A stretch of 64,000 nucleotides of DNA from Trichobilharzia regenti (Eukaryota > Platyhelminthes > Trematoda > Strigeidida > Schistosomatidae), in NCBI GenBank assembly GCA_944472135.2, contig OX235270.1, forward strand, positions 142,863,632 through 142,927,631. Reading direction: 5' to 3'. This document shows, piece after piece, positions 22,886-33,719 of this stretch (position 1 is its first letter; the number at the start of each line of letters is the position of its first letter). The position numbers were made by a program, and so were the translations under genes. The notes below the pieces were generated by a model, which saw nothing but the letters and a program-made list of their open reading frames with translations, was not told the DNA's origin and did no database searches.

Positions 22886-24659
22886 CAGTCACCTCATGAG
22901 ACGCGAATGGACTTCTACTTGAGTCCAACTTCACTGCTTTGTTGGGAGATTTTTCGGTCAAGGTTGCCAGCGAAATAAAACCAGTAAATAAAAGAAACCC
23001 AAGAACAGTCAGCATTTCAGTTTGTTAATATTACCATCCACAACTTTATATCATCAATTCCATCCACAGTGAACTATTTTATCGAAATCTAATGCAGTGA
23101 TGCTACCACTGTCAACCTTCGATTGAATAAACACCCAAAGATGGCTAATCGAAATTTCAAAGAAAGTCCTGACGGAATAAGCAAGATTGCGGATTATAAA
23201 GAATTTAATTAGATCACTGAAAAAAACCTCAAAAGAATAAATCCACTTATCAGTAACTTTCACTTAAAGTTTCTAGATTGCTGCAGTGAATGACCTGGCC
23301 AAGGTGTACAAATTTGGGATTTCTGTTAAACTAATATTGTCTTTGGGAATTGAGTATTTTATAAACCGGTTTAATGGTTAGAAAGACATCTGAAGAGATT
23401 CAAGCTAAGCTCTACATTTAAAGGTAGGTGGTTAGGAGCCATAGTGAGGAAGCTCAACTTGCCTGCATTGCTGTAATTCGCTAGTCAACAGAGGGTATCC
23501 GCAATCTCCAAGGAACTTATATCCTTCTGAGATTCAAATTCGCGCCACTCATAGTTGCAGTTAGAGTTGTTCACTCGAATGATAGAATTCAGTGTGCACC
23601 AAACGAAGGATTAGATGAATCACACTATTTACTGCCTAGTATCCGACATTCAAAGTGATTTGATTACTAAAAGTCCTAATTGAAGACTATGCAAAGTCTA
23701 CAAATCAACCTTCTGATTTTAGTTATATACCGAAAACATTCATTCAAGTAGTTTGTACGTGTGTGTAGTAGAGTATTCAGTCTCAACTGAATAATGTCTT
23801 GTCCTCTTCAAAATAACTCAGCTGCCATTGATCAGCCCACCGGGTCGGATATTCACCAGTCGACAAGTGCAAGAAGTGGTTGTCTGTTGTTCAGAATATC
23901 TCTGTGATGCTGGAGATACCGGTGAAAACGACTTAATCAAATGTCAACTTATGAATACTGGACTAAATATTGATGGATTTAGGAAGTTCAAGGTGTTTGA
24001 TAAGCAATCCTTATAAAGCACTTGACACTGAATAACCTACATGAAATCTATGTATTCAAAGGAGTCCAAATGACAGTCGTAAACTTCTCTAACGGTTACT
24101 TCTGCTTGTTTTCGTTGCAGAACTTCAATTCCTCCTCTGTGTTTCACAAGCCCATATTTTCCTCGAAAGCTTCACGATACACCTTACAGACGTTTGGGAA
24201 GTTGACAGTTATGTCATGTATGCACCTATTTTGCACTTCATGTAAAATGTAATTCTTATTCGGCTGATCATAAAAATATTTGTCTTTGCACTCTGATCAC
24301 CCTTCTTAACGTTCTTAGGGATTTAGTTTCACTTTTTTCAGGAGTAAATCGCTTAACTGGACACTATCACAAATAACTTTTGGTCTGCTCAATAAAAAAA
24401 TACCAACAAATCTTGGGATGTATTCATTTTGATTCGTGTGAAGATTGTAGGCAGTCAGGAAAATCCTTGAGATGAAATAACCTTCTATTATCTCTATCCC
24501 CTCTGCCCTTTGTTGTTCATGCATTGTGTTTGTACTTTTCACTTATATACACTTTCGTAAATACATTTAAAGAACAAATATACACTATTATTTATATAAA
24601 CGCATCTGAACTGTACAAATCCTCACAAGAGAGGTATAGGAATTAATACATTTGAAATA
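22886..24659. repeat. Mostly unassigned; repeat F copy at about 23440-23650
   Basis: 23570-23650 ('gatagaattcagtgtgcacc', 'cactatttactgcctagtat') matches 3600-3670 and 35280-35345. The frames 23828-24016 and 24022-24252 have no motif I know. Confidence 0.35.
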
Positions 24660-25780
24660 GGAAATTTGGAAAATTCCGTACATTCTGGATTAGTCCTTGG
24701 TAGATATCCAAACTTGTGTGACTCGGGAAATAGGCATATAGGTGAAGTCTGGATCCTTTAGGATGTGTTTGTTGGTCTGGTATATGCATGTCTTCTCGCT
24801 ATCGACGGTCTAATGCATGGTCCAGTCAACCACAGTCAGGGTGACCAATATTGATAGTTGGCAGCCTTATTTTACTCCCGTCTTCATTTCACTACTTCAG
24901 TGAATTATCCGTTGCGAATTACTTTGCGTGCGACGTTATCATGCATTGCATCCAGTAGCGCGGAAGAAGTTACAAATTACTACTGTCACGAGCGGTATCG
25001 AACTCAATGAAGCTGATCCAAACTGTCGACAGCACTTCTGGACACTATTCGTTAATGACACATGGTGTCTCGATTTGACCTACGGATGGCCTAATTTCCC
25101 CCCATCTAGGCTGCGCCAAACGACGTCATGCATACAGTGCATCATTACTTTATGTGGGCATCAACAGGATTCCGTAATAGATCTTCCAAGGGCTTAAAAC
25201 ATACTTCCTTAGCAGTTTCAGACGTCAAGTACCTATATTTCAAGGTTTTCAACTTGATCTTGGACGTTTAATGCACTACATAATGATCTCAGCTTATATC
25301 TGCTCCTTTTCTGAGTCTTATATTCAGTAAGCCATCTTCAGATTCGGATGAAATCTGTCTGAATTTCGGTATTCGCATCTGGCGAAACCTGTTTTACCTG
25401 GTGGATATTCTTCTGTTTGTACACAGTGCCTCAAATCACAAAATCATCAGACTCACAGAAGTCTCTAAGTAGATCTCCGCTATTACTCACTTTGCCGAGT
25501 GACAGCTTCTCAATTCAAAGTAAATTCTCTTCCTGTGTTTTTCGCTCCTAATTTGGCTTGCATTCATGTCACCTGTTATAACTTTAATGTCGCAGCCCAC
25601 CTGCGTTCCTGTCCATTGTTGTCTGTATTTATTTTCAGAAGTCTTCCTTCATCAGTATTGGCTCTGTGTTCTTTGTCACACTGCATATAGCAGTGCATAA
25701 TTATAACTCTCCTACTTTTTGAGCTGAACTTTGTTATTGTGATTTTAGAGAGGAACAATTCTCAGTATATGTAAGCCACA
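24660..25780 (-). mobile_element. RTE-like LINE, decayed endonuclease and RT pieces
   Basis: Minus strand: 25780-25200 holds a worn endonuclease-like stretch (around 25590: VITGDMNA, recalling the GDFNA motif). 24975-24780 matches the RT segment at 19860-20000 ('ttactcccgtcttcattt'). Order and strand fit one element with a large internal loss. It is heavily mutated. Confidence 0.5.
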
Positions 25781-26251
25781 CTATCATTGTGCCTGTGGTT
25801 CTCATCTTGATAACCGGAGAAAATTACACTACTCTCCAGTGCACTGGTAGAATGCCCGAAAACCGTGAACGTGGTTGGTGTTCAATTCCGGGCTGTTAAT
25901 AAGTCCGGAAAAGAACACAGTTTGAAGCTCTTTGTTGTATTAGAAACGCAACGATAAGAGTTTAGACAGCCCCTTTGCATATCATCTGTTCCCAGAGATT
26001 CCTAACACGTCTGTATTGTATCTTCTCATTTCTTGTTGAATCTCAGTAGCCTTCCCAGCCAGACTGAAAAAATGCTACGAATATTCCATATAGTCGTGCT
26101 TACTTTTACTTTCATCAGGTGAATATATATATGTATATATATATCGGTCTACTAGCCTGTCTAAGGCTTTGCCTGCTTGTTCATCAGTGATAAGATTCCA
26201 GCCATCACTTCTGTAATTTACATCTTCTTCCAACTTCTTACTCAAACTGTG
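25781..26251. other. No recognised feature; short TA run near 26127
   Basis: Nothing gene-like seen. The sequence 'cgaaaaccgtgaacgtggtt..ttcaattccgg' at 25857-25890 has a vague tRNA-like look and may be a SINE relic. Confidence 0.3.
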
Positions 26252-26515
26252 CGTCAGTGGTACAGAGGTGGAATTCTCGCTAACCACACCCCACGTGGTT
26301 CGGGGTTCGATCCCTGGCGACCGACGCAATTCTTTACCTCACTAAACCAGTAATAAGACTGACTGCTAAAAAGAGGATGTTAGGCATGAGGCTAGCAATC
26401 CATCATCCCGTGAAAAGTTAAAACACTCCCTATTAACGCAACTTCCAAGCCTCTAGCTTGAAGCTCCTCTATGTGTTCCACTGGGAACATAAAAGGGTTG
26501 ACTAACTTTATTTTT
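26252..26515 (+). mobile_element. SINE B copy, well preserved
   Basis: Head 'gtcagtggtacagaggtgga' + 'attctcgc' with B box 'ggttcgatccc' resembles tRNA-Gly. The body 'gcatgaggctagcaatcc' and 'gaagctcctctatgtgttcc' show the LINE-derived segments. It ends in 'aacataaaaggg'. Confidence 0.8.
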
Positions 26516-28210
26516 TTAATTATACGCTTAGAAAGTGATTTCAGATGAAGGCTTTCCCGCCTTCACTTTTGATCAGCCATAAAAGGTCAGTTGGATAATT
26601 AACTGTAATGTAGTGTAAGTAAATAAATTAAAATAACAACATCATTCCAACTTGTATGTACAATTGTAAATAATGAATGCAAAATAACTTGAAGGTGAAT
26701 TTTTTTTTAGTCTCAGTCTACTTCTAAAATACAACAGTGCATTTTCAGTGAAGCTGGCTATATCATATTACGTTGAATCGTTAGTTAGGTAAATAAATCC
26801 GTTGGACTTTTTTTTGAATATGTGGGTAGGCAGTAGACACGCTAATAAGAATATGTTTTTTTTAGATAAAACAACGTACTTAGCCCATTTGAAGAGTGAA
26901 TTCTCTGACGCAGTACTCTATTAATTAATCTATTAAATTACATAATTGTGAATTATCTAATTACATACGCATATATATATATACATACTTTTGATGTATC
27001 TCTTACTTTTCCCAAGCGCTGAAGCCATCCAAATCAACTAGTGAACACCTTTAGACTGTGACTGATTGTGTGTGTATGTGTGTGTGTGTATGCGTTATCA
27101 GAACACACCCACTATGTACAGTTATGGAAATGAACAAGGAGAATTACTACTAGTACAGGAACGAGGGGGGGTATTATAGAGGCAGAGCGCATCTGCTAAC
27201 CAGCTGTTTGTGTATTTAGTCAACAAAATATCAAAATCAACTTCTCGCCTGCCTCTTATTTCATTTTGTTTTGTCTTCGACACAGCTAGAAAGGCATTCA
27301 TCAGAAAGGAAGCCATTAAAGTATGCGTTCGAATATTAACTATACTATACTGTAAATAGATAGATGTATGCGTAAAATATCTTTCACATGTGAAAAAAAT
27401 TATACAAATATAAATATATATGTATATATGTCTCAGTTTCTCATCTAAAATATATGTTCACTTTTTGTGTGCTTTTGTTTTTTTTGCTTTCCCGTCCGTC
27501 ATATTTAGTTCGAAATCTGAATTTTACTTAAGACAAGGAAACAACGGAGAAAAAGACGAAAATACGGAGATATCGATATACCCTATGCATGCATGCATGA
27601 GTGCGTGTCAGCATGCGTCTTTATATACTCATAGGCGTGCATAGTGAAGCATAGACACCAGAGAAATTAAAGTGTTTGGATGAGAACATTCATCATTCAT
27701 TCGGTAATTAATGTGGATATATATTTGTAGTTTTTTTTTGGTGGGTGGTTGGTTGGGAGAAATAAGTTTGGTGGGATACCATTATATTTACTCACCCAGT
27801 CAGTCAGTCAGTCAGTTCAGTTTCCTACTGACTTCAAGGAAGTCGGGCTGGGAAATAGTAGTTGCACTGTTTGTGTGTATAAATATCACATATGTGCATG
27901 TTTTTTTTTAAAACAACAGGGAAAAATCTTCACTCAGCTATTGTGTACTCATTATTTGTCTCTCTCTCTCTGTCTTATGATGTACTGAAGAAAAATGATG
28001 CACTGCATTTACACATAAATAAAAAAAAAAGAAACGTCACTCATCATTAATTGTTGTCTAGCATTTTAGGCACGATGGTTATGACACTTTTGTGTTGAAA
28101 GGCTAATTATGTCTAGCATACATAAATCAACCAGTGAAATGGAAACTCTGAAATCTCTTATCGTCATCATCATCATCATCATCGTTAATATTTATGTGGC
28201 TGGACTTTGA

Positions 28211-28256
<46 letters not shown>

Positions 28257-28600
28257 GGTTATTACACGGAAACAAATAAAAACGCCAACATCAAAAAAGA
28301 TTCCCCTCCGGTGGCTAATCAGTCATAAATTCATGACTAATTTTGTTTCTCATTCCTTTACATTCTGACTGACCAACAGTTGTACTTTGGGATTTAGATG
28401 GTGGGGTTGCTATAGCCTCACGCCGTGCTAGTGCACCCACCATCCACTGACCACGTGAGTAGTCGACGAAGCTGAATGCAGTAGAATAAAATAATGGAAT
28501 CCTATGTGGCTAACAGTGAATGCATACAGAATCGGAAGTCACTAGGAATAAAAGACTACAAGACAGAAAGTTGCGTGTTAATTGCAATTAAATGGCTTAA
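26516..28600. other. Low-repeat AT-rich stretch, no gene recognised
   Basis: Two kilobases with simple repeats only: TA runs near 26972 and 28213-28253 (41 bases), GT at 27067-27090, (CAGT)n at 27799-27816, and (ATC)n at 28162-28184. The open frames are low-complexity. Confidence 0.45.
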
Positions 28601-28604
28601 AAAT

Positions 28605-29165
28605 AATTGGTTACAGGATTTCATCATGAGCTGACATCGGTTAGAGAACCACTGGAAAACCTGTCCAGTACTCCAAGGTTTTCCAATGGTTCCCTAACTG
28701 ATGTCAGCTCATGATGAAATCCTCCAAGCAATCAATCAAACTAATACTTGGATATCAATGACATGCTCACTAGCGAGTGGCCCTATTCAGCTAGGTAGTT
28801 GCCTGGGTTCTAGTGAGAAGTAGTGACCAGTATGGTCTAGCGGGTCGGGTGTGAGGACAAATACTAGCTGAAGACATTGGTCAGCGGTCGCGCTACGTAG
28901 TGAATTGGCAAAAGTTAGAATTCATGAACTGGACAGTGGATCGGGTCCCAATAGCTTAATGGCCTACGAGCTAGCTCGCCTTGTAACTAGAAACTCCTGG
29001 ATTCGAACCCCGGTTGATGCATTCTGCTGAAGAGTCCCAAACTAGGACGAGACAGCTGTTCACTACTCCCAGTTGGTTTTCCAATGGTTCCCTAACCAAT
29101 GTCAGCTCATGATGAAATCCTGTAACCAATCAGTCAAATCCCTACAAACCAACACTTCACTATCA
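28605..29165. mobile_element. SINE C: foldback arm plus tandem units
   Basis: 28609-28661 is the reverse complement of 28676-28730, separated by 'tgtccagtactccaa'. From 28664 a complete plus-strand unit runs to the next putative cleavage site at 29060 (395 nt), and a further partial unit continues to the tail near 29160. The monomer is thus bounded by two ribozyme cut positions. Confidence 0.75.
29021..29067 (+). ncRNA. Hammerhead-like ribozyme motif, SINE C (best core)
   Basis: ATTCTG, intact core CTGAAGA, stem II GTCC..GGAC, then GAGA (family GAAA), palindromic ACAGCTGT, GTT (family GTC) and CACTAC. The CUGANGA core is complete here. The GAGA and GTT changes would be expected to impair cleavage. 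Confidence 0.55.
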
Positions 29166-29172
29166 ATAATAA

Positions 29173-29568
29173 TAATTGATGGATATTTTGAAGCGATTGC
29201 CGAAATCAGACATTGTCCTAGTGTGGTGAGAGCTGTCTGCAAGCCAGAATTGTAGACAACAGTTTGCATCAATCTTCACGTGCCAAATCAGGGTCATGAG
29301 AAAAAACAATAACAAACAAAGCTTAACCTTGAGGAACTCACCAACTAATCACAGCAGACTTAACATGTGCAAATACGATTCGCAGATATATATGGCTTAA
29401 CTTTCTAAGAAACGGTCATTAGCAGTATAGAATAACCTTCAGAGAGAAAACAACCAATCAGGAAGATGTTGCTTCTCCACTGACAATAATGTACATAAAA
29501 ATCTATAAATATCTCTTGATTTTCTCAATAAACGATCTGTTGCCTGGCCCTTGTCTTCCGTTGTTACA
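29173..29568 (+). repeat. LTR-like repeat L, copy 1
   Basis: Starts TGATGGATAT, ends GTTGTTACA, and has AATAAA at 29527, so it has TG..CA ends and a polyadenylation signal like an LTR. Copy 2 is 38185-38575 (minus) and a 3' fragment is 45675-45759. All three end at the same base with different flanks. No internal retrotransposon region adjoins, so it could be a solo LTR. Confidence 0.5.
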
Positions 29569-29569
29569 C

Positions 29570-29720
29570 AGCAGTGAAATTCAGGATGCACATTTCATCC
29601 CATATGGAACACCTCATTTAGGTGCACCTATATTCCCCAGTGAGCGATAGTGTTACCAGTGAAACTCGAACCCAGTACCGGTTGTTTCAAACTCCAAGCG
29701 TCAGAAATGTTCGACCTCTG
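29570..29720 (-). mobile_element. Sm-alpha-like SINE copy (hammerhead relic)
   Basis: Minus strand shows 'gaaatgtgcatcctgaattt', the hammerhead 3' half with GAAA, preceded by a worn core, and a B box 'gggttcgagtttc'. It directly adjoins repeat L. Confidence 0.55.
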
Positions 29721-29834
29721 TTGACATCTTGTCTCCTTGTGTGGATTCTTTGATGATGTCTGAGGACTAACTTGAAGTAACTAAAAAGAGGAGAGACTAT
29801 ATAACGTTTGAGGAATGCTTTCAGTGGACAGTAT

Positions 29835-30110
29835 TATAATATTATTATTCCCTTGAGTTTCAGGTAGGAGGTGAAGCTTGCTAGATTCCCTTATTGTTCA
29901 TCACTTTTAGTTGGCCATCTGATATAAAGTATTGACGCAGTGAAGACAATTGTTAATGAAGTTCTGCAGCAGCCTCTTGAAAGTGTATTGTGTGACACGC
30001 ATCTAGTTTCTAGACCATACATTACTTCTGAAGATCCGGACCTTGTTGCTTACAATGATTTCAGAGTAGCTGATACGACCCTGCCTAGATAAATGGTGAA
30101 CAGCGACAGG
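29835..30110 (-). mobile_element. RTE-like LINE 3' fragment
   Basis: Minus-strand remnant around 'ttggccatctgatataaagt' and 'gacacgcatctagtttctag', matching the IRWP region and upstream of other copies. It is paired head-to-head with 30285-30475. Confidence 0.55.
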
Positions 30111-30284
30111 TATTCATTGATATGCCATTTCGTTTCCCGACATTATTCCCATAATAGTTTATGTTTGAACCGCACCAGGGATTTTTCTGACTTTCTCTTT
30201 GTGTTTTTATCAAGAAGTGACCAATTTATGGTACTACTATGCTGTGGAAAATTCTTTAATGTTTCAAGTCTGCTCTAAAAAGTG

Positions 30285-30475
30285 AGTGACACCACACCTC
30301 GGGAAGAACTTCGAGTGAGACGTGAATAGTAGGGAACGACCAGTCGGGAGTTTGACAGTGATGTGGAGGTGATCGTGAAGCCAGTTTAAAAAAGGACTAC
30401 AGAGAGCAGAGAATAGCAAAGATGTGCTCTTGTAGCCCTATGCTCTATTCTGAACGTAAAATGGTAATGATAATA
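30285..30475 (+). mobile_element. RTE-like LINE 3' end
   Basis: Starts with 'gagtgacaccacacctcggg' (cf. 'gagtgacatcacacgccagg' at 390) and ends with 'agccctatgctctattctga' and (ATA)n at 30462-30482, the family 3' end. Confidence 0.6.
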
Positions 30476-30482
30476 ATAATAA

Positions 30483-31067
30483 GGATAGTTTAGATGAATA
30501 AGACACAGTGAAATATACTACTAACTAGCAGAAATGAGTAGCTGGGTGTCACAAACAACAACAACAACTAGTAGTACCTTTTGGCAAGATAGAATGCGAA
30601 ATAGATCTGAAATAAGAAAGCTGATTAGACGCAAAGTTGTGAAAATTGTTTTCAGTTACTGTGAAAATATTCATCCCGGTTAAATAAATATGTGTGTATA
30701 CAAATACTTCTTAATTAATTGCACTAATGAAATGAATACAAGGAAACAATAAATGACTGTAACAACATCTGTTTAGCAAGTTAGTAAATTACAACCATAT
30801 GTATTGTGAACTTAACTGGAAGAAACTAAGAGCTTTCAGATTTTATATATTAGTTGTTATTCTGAGTCATGAAACATAAACTAATAGAAGTCAGACAAAT
30901 TAATCAACTTTTTTTTTAACAAGTTATACCATAGAAAATTATAATTCTGTCTGAACACAATTTTATTTTGCAGCTATTCAATGATAGCATGCACTGAGTT
31001 AAGCTGAAAAAACCGGAATCTGAAATAGGATTGCGTAATGAAAATAATCATTCGCTATATGGTGACT
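30483..31067. other. No recognised feature
   Basis: AT-rich unassigned sequence. Confidence 0.4.
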
Positions 31068-31212
31068 AGCGGTGAAATCCAGGATGTGCATTTCGTCCTA
31101 TTCGGGGTTCGTCGACTGAGTGTATCCACATTCTCATTGAGTAATGCTGTTCCCACTAATACTTGAAACCTAGATCTATCCTTTTGAAAATGACTGCTTA
31201 GCACCATGAACC
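31068..31212 (-). mobile_element. Sm-alpha-like SINE with hammerhead-like core
   Basis: Minus strand, read from about 31120: TCGACGA core (canonical CTGATGA), stem II-like CCCCGAATAGGAC, GAAA, TGCACATC, then CTGGATTTCACCGCTAGTC. The stem-loop and GAAA are as in the schistosome Sm-alpha ribozyme, but the first two core bases are changed and the cleavage triplet is ATC. Confidence 0.65.
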
Positions 31213-31553
31213 AAAATAACTTCAGGTTAATCCTTAGATATCGTTAAAACGTCCACATTATCAGCGGGTATATCGTCAGAAACCAAGAACCACCGTTCAA
31301 AATAATCAATCATCGAGAGATGTCAGAATGCCTGGATTGTGCCTATGGAATGATGTGGTGAATCTTCACGTTTCTATTACCTTTTCCCCAAGTAGTATGG
31401 ACTGGTAAATGTTACTTTTTACTCAGTTACGAATAGCAACTAAATTTTCCAACTGCTGGGTTTTGAAAGCTGGTCTATTCATTTAAAAAAAAAATACTGG
31501 CAATTTATTCCCCTCAGCAGTGTGCAGTTAAACAGTCTCTTTCTAAAAATAAT

Positions 31554-31770
31554 GCATTGGTGGTTCAGAATTACAATCCTTACCACCAATGCAAGTGGTA
31601 GGGGGTTCGATCCCCGGCCAATGAGCTCGTAAACCTCACTAAGCTGTTAAAAAGATAATTATGGGCGTGAGACTAGCAATCCCACCCCGTGAAAGTAAAC
31701 ACTACTCCCACCAAAACTTCAGACGCTTTTGTCTAAAGCCACTGGGGACATAAATGAAAAATAAATAAAT
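31554..31770 (+). mobile_element. SINE B copy with tRNA-Gly-like head
   Basis: The head begins 'gcattggtggttcag' and closes 'ggttcgatccccggccaatg', so the acceptor arms GCATTGG and CCAATG pair as in tRNA-Gly. The D-loop and anticodon area are eroded. The body has 'gggcgtgagactagcaatcc' and the end has 'aaagccactggggacataaa'. Confidence 0.75.
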
Positions 31771-32137
31771 ACACAATTGTGTTGACCTGTATTGTAATAA
31801 TTCTGGCTATCTAACTTCCTTTATAAATGTGTATGACATAAATACGTGTGTAATCAAAACGTTCAGAATGTGTTGCAAAACTTACGCACATTGCACAGAT
31901 TTCAGATAAACTGCATCTTTATAAGAAGATTGTTGAAAAATTTTTACTTGGAATAAAGTGCTTAATATCCTGAAAAACAATGATTCAGAATCAACGCAAC
32001 TGACAAATATTTAATTGAATTTTAGATTTTTCCGTCGATTGATTGGACCGAAGTGCTCGATCTCAGTTCGACATGTTAACTTCGTGTGCAGATGCTTTGA
32101 CGATATTTGGGCATGTGATTATAAGTTGATCGGTAGG
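31771..32137. other. No recognised feature
   Basis: AT-rich unassigned sequence. Confidence 0.35.
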
Positions 32138-32408
32138 TGGTGACTAGCAGTGGAATCCAGGATGCACATTTTGTCCTATTCGGGACTCGCCAGCTAGATG
32201 TACCTGCATTCTGAAGTGGGTGGTGATGTTCCCACTGAGGCTCGAACGTAGTGCCCGTATTTTCAAACGCCGACCACTTGGGTACTGAGTTCCAGCCTCG
32301 GTGGGAACATCATCATTCATTGGGGAATGCACGTACATGCAGGTGGCGAGACCCAAATAAGATGAAATGCGCGTAATCCTGGATTCCACTGGTAGTCAGC
32401 GTCCACCG
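32138..32408. mobile_element. Two Sm-alpha-like SINE copies in inverted orientation
   Basis: 32280-32138 reads on the minus strand (CTGGCGA, GTCCC..GGAC, AAAA, then 'ctggattccactgctagtca'). 32280-32408 reads on the plus strand (GTGGCGA, GAAATGCGCG, then 'cctggattccactggtagtc'). Their B-box ends meet near 32280. Both carry GGCGA where the canonical core is GATGA. Confidence 0.7.
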
Positions 32409-32802
32409 ATTAACAACTGATAAATACTTTCTCGCATCAATAGTACATGGGAAGGTGGAACATTTTCAGCTGAGTAATTACTTTATTCCTGTATTTCTAC
32501 TTAGCTAACATAATAAACCACCCAATACTACCTGTATTTTCATCTTGTTGGATATATATATATATAGGCTGGGGAATATCTTGTGAAATCCTTGCAGCCA
32601 GTTGAGCGACTCATCGAAGTTTTGAATTTCTTAGAACTTATTCTAGAATATTTCATTTACATTTCTTGTATAATACGACTTGTTGCATAGCATGCTTCCT
32701 CTTCATATCTAGCTTACTAATCTTATTTTCTAATACTGAAGAAGACAATAATTGTATTGTGATGTTTAAATGTTATCCATAGCACGACTTTAAACAATGA
32801 CA
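32409..32802. other. No recognised feature
   Basis: AT-rich, TA run at 32551-32566. Upstream exons for the SPOP-like relic were looked for here and not found. Confidence 0.35.
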
Positions 32803-33114
32803 TTCAAGTTAGCAGCTGCTAACAAGTATCAGTTAGAACACGACTGAGGACAATGTGTGAAGAAGCACTTGTAGGAAGTCTTTCAGTCGAGAATGCTTGT
32901 GATATATTTGGACTTGCTGATATACACAATACTGAACAGTTGAAAGCTCACACTTGAGTTTATAATGCTACATGCTCATAATGTCTGTGAAACTGAAGGC
33001 TATGAACAACTGGTAAGACATCGTCCAAGTCTGTTGAATGAGTGCTTTCGTAGTCTTGCCTCACAACAACTCCCTTTAAGATGTTGGGCAAGTAAACGTT
33101 CTAGGCAATCTTAA
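32803..33114 (+). pseudogene. SPOP-like BTB/BACK protein, C-terminal relic
   Basis: Three successive frames read, in SPOP order, [10 protein letters not shown], then [20 protein letters not shown] and [17 protein letters not shown], then [20 protein letters not shown] and ECFRSLASQQLP, closing SKRSRQS and TAA. SPOP adaptors of CUL3 ubiquitin ligases have the end of BTB, the BACK three-box helices and a basic C-terminus in this order. Two frame breaks, near 32839 (two extra bases) and 32950 (two bases lost), interrupt it. The MATH domain and most of BTB are missing. It could be a truncated retrocopy or a damaged last exon; a TTAG acceptor-like site precedes GCAGCT, but homology appears to begin just before it. 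Sequencing error is possible but less likely for two breaks. Confidence 0.75.
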
Positions 33115-33290
33115 ATTTTGTGTCTGTGTGTGTATACAATAACACCAGCAGAAAAAAAGCATTATGCTTCATTATTCTCCTGTCCCTCTCTCTCTCTCTC
33201 TCCTCATCAGCGTTGTCCACCATCACGCATCCCCATTTGTATTAAAAATTCCTTCACTTCAGAAATCAGAAAAAATCACTGCGTTCTTGT

Positions 33291-33500
33291 GTGTCGGTGG
33301 CACAGTGGGTAGAACTCTCACCGACCATGCATATGGTCTGGGGTTCGATTCCCTGCCGACGCACACCTGATATCAATGGTCGGCCTGCAAAATTTGGGCT
33401 ACCCACATCACATGCTGCAAAATTCCAATACTTGTACCAAAAAAAATACAGTGTGGAATCAAGCTGTAATCAAAAATAATAAAAAAAAATTTAAAAAAAA
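33291..33500 (+). mobile_element. SINE A copy
   Basis: Head 'gtcggtggcacagtgggtag', B box 'gggttcgattccc', body, LINE-like tail ending 'gtggaatcaagctgtaatca' and an A-rich end. Confidence 0.85.
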
Positions 33501-33603
33501 GTTAGCCAGAGGCTTTTCAGTATTCGCATTTAAGATATAAAATAACTGTAATTCTATTAGAAAAGGGAAAAAGATAATCACTCCTTATATATTCAGTAAT
33601 TAC

Positions 33604-33719
33604 CTCATAATCTGCTGGACCAGGTAGTTGTTCTTTTACAACTTCTTTGAATCTTTCCGATTGAAAAACAAACTTGCCTTTCTGAGATTCACTTTCCATT
33701 ATACAATATTCAGCAGGAC
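33604..33719 (-). CDS. STPG-like gene, exon ending LPGPADYE
   Basis: 116 nt. Acceptor 'ccatttatcag' before GTCCTGC, completing the Gly codon split from the previous exon. It encodes PAEYCIMESESQKGKFVF, ERFKEVVKEQ and LPGPADYE, then donor GTAATT. The next exon toward lower coordinates was not recognised. Confidence 0.8.

Noticed and set aside
29173..29568. Complete LTR retrotransposon at repeat L
   Set aside because: No gag or pol sequence adjoins any of the three copies; at most a solo LTR.
31554..31630. Functional tRNA-Gly gene
   Set aside because: Acceptor arms and B box are good, but the D arm and anticodon arm do not fold and a SINE B body follows directly.
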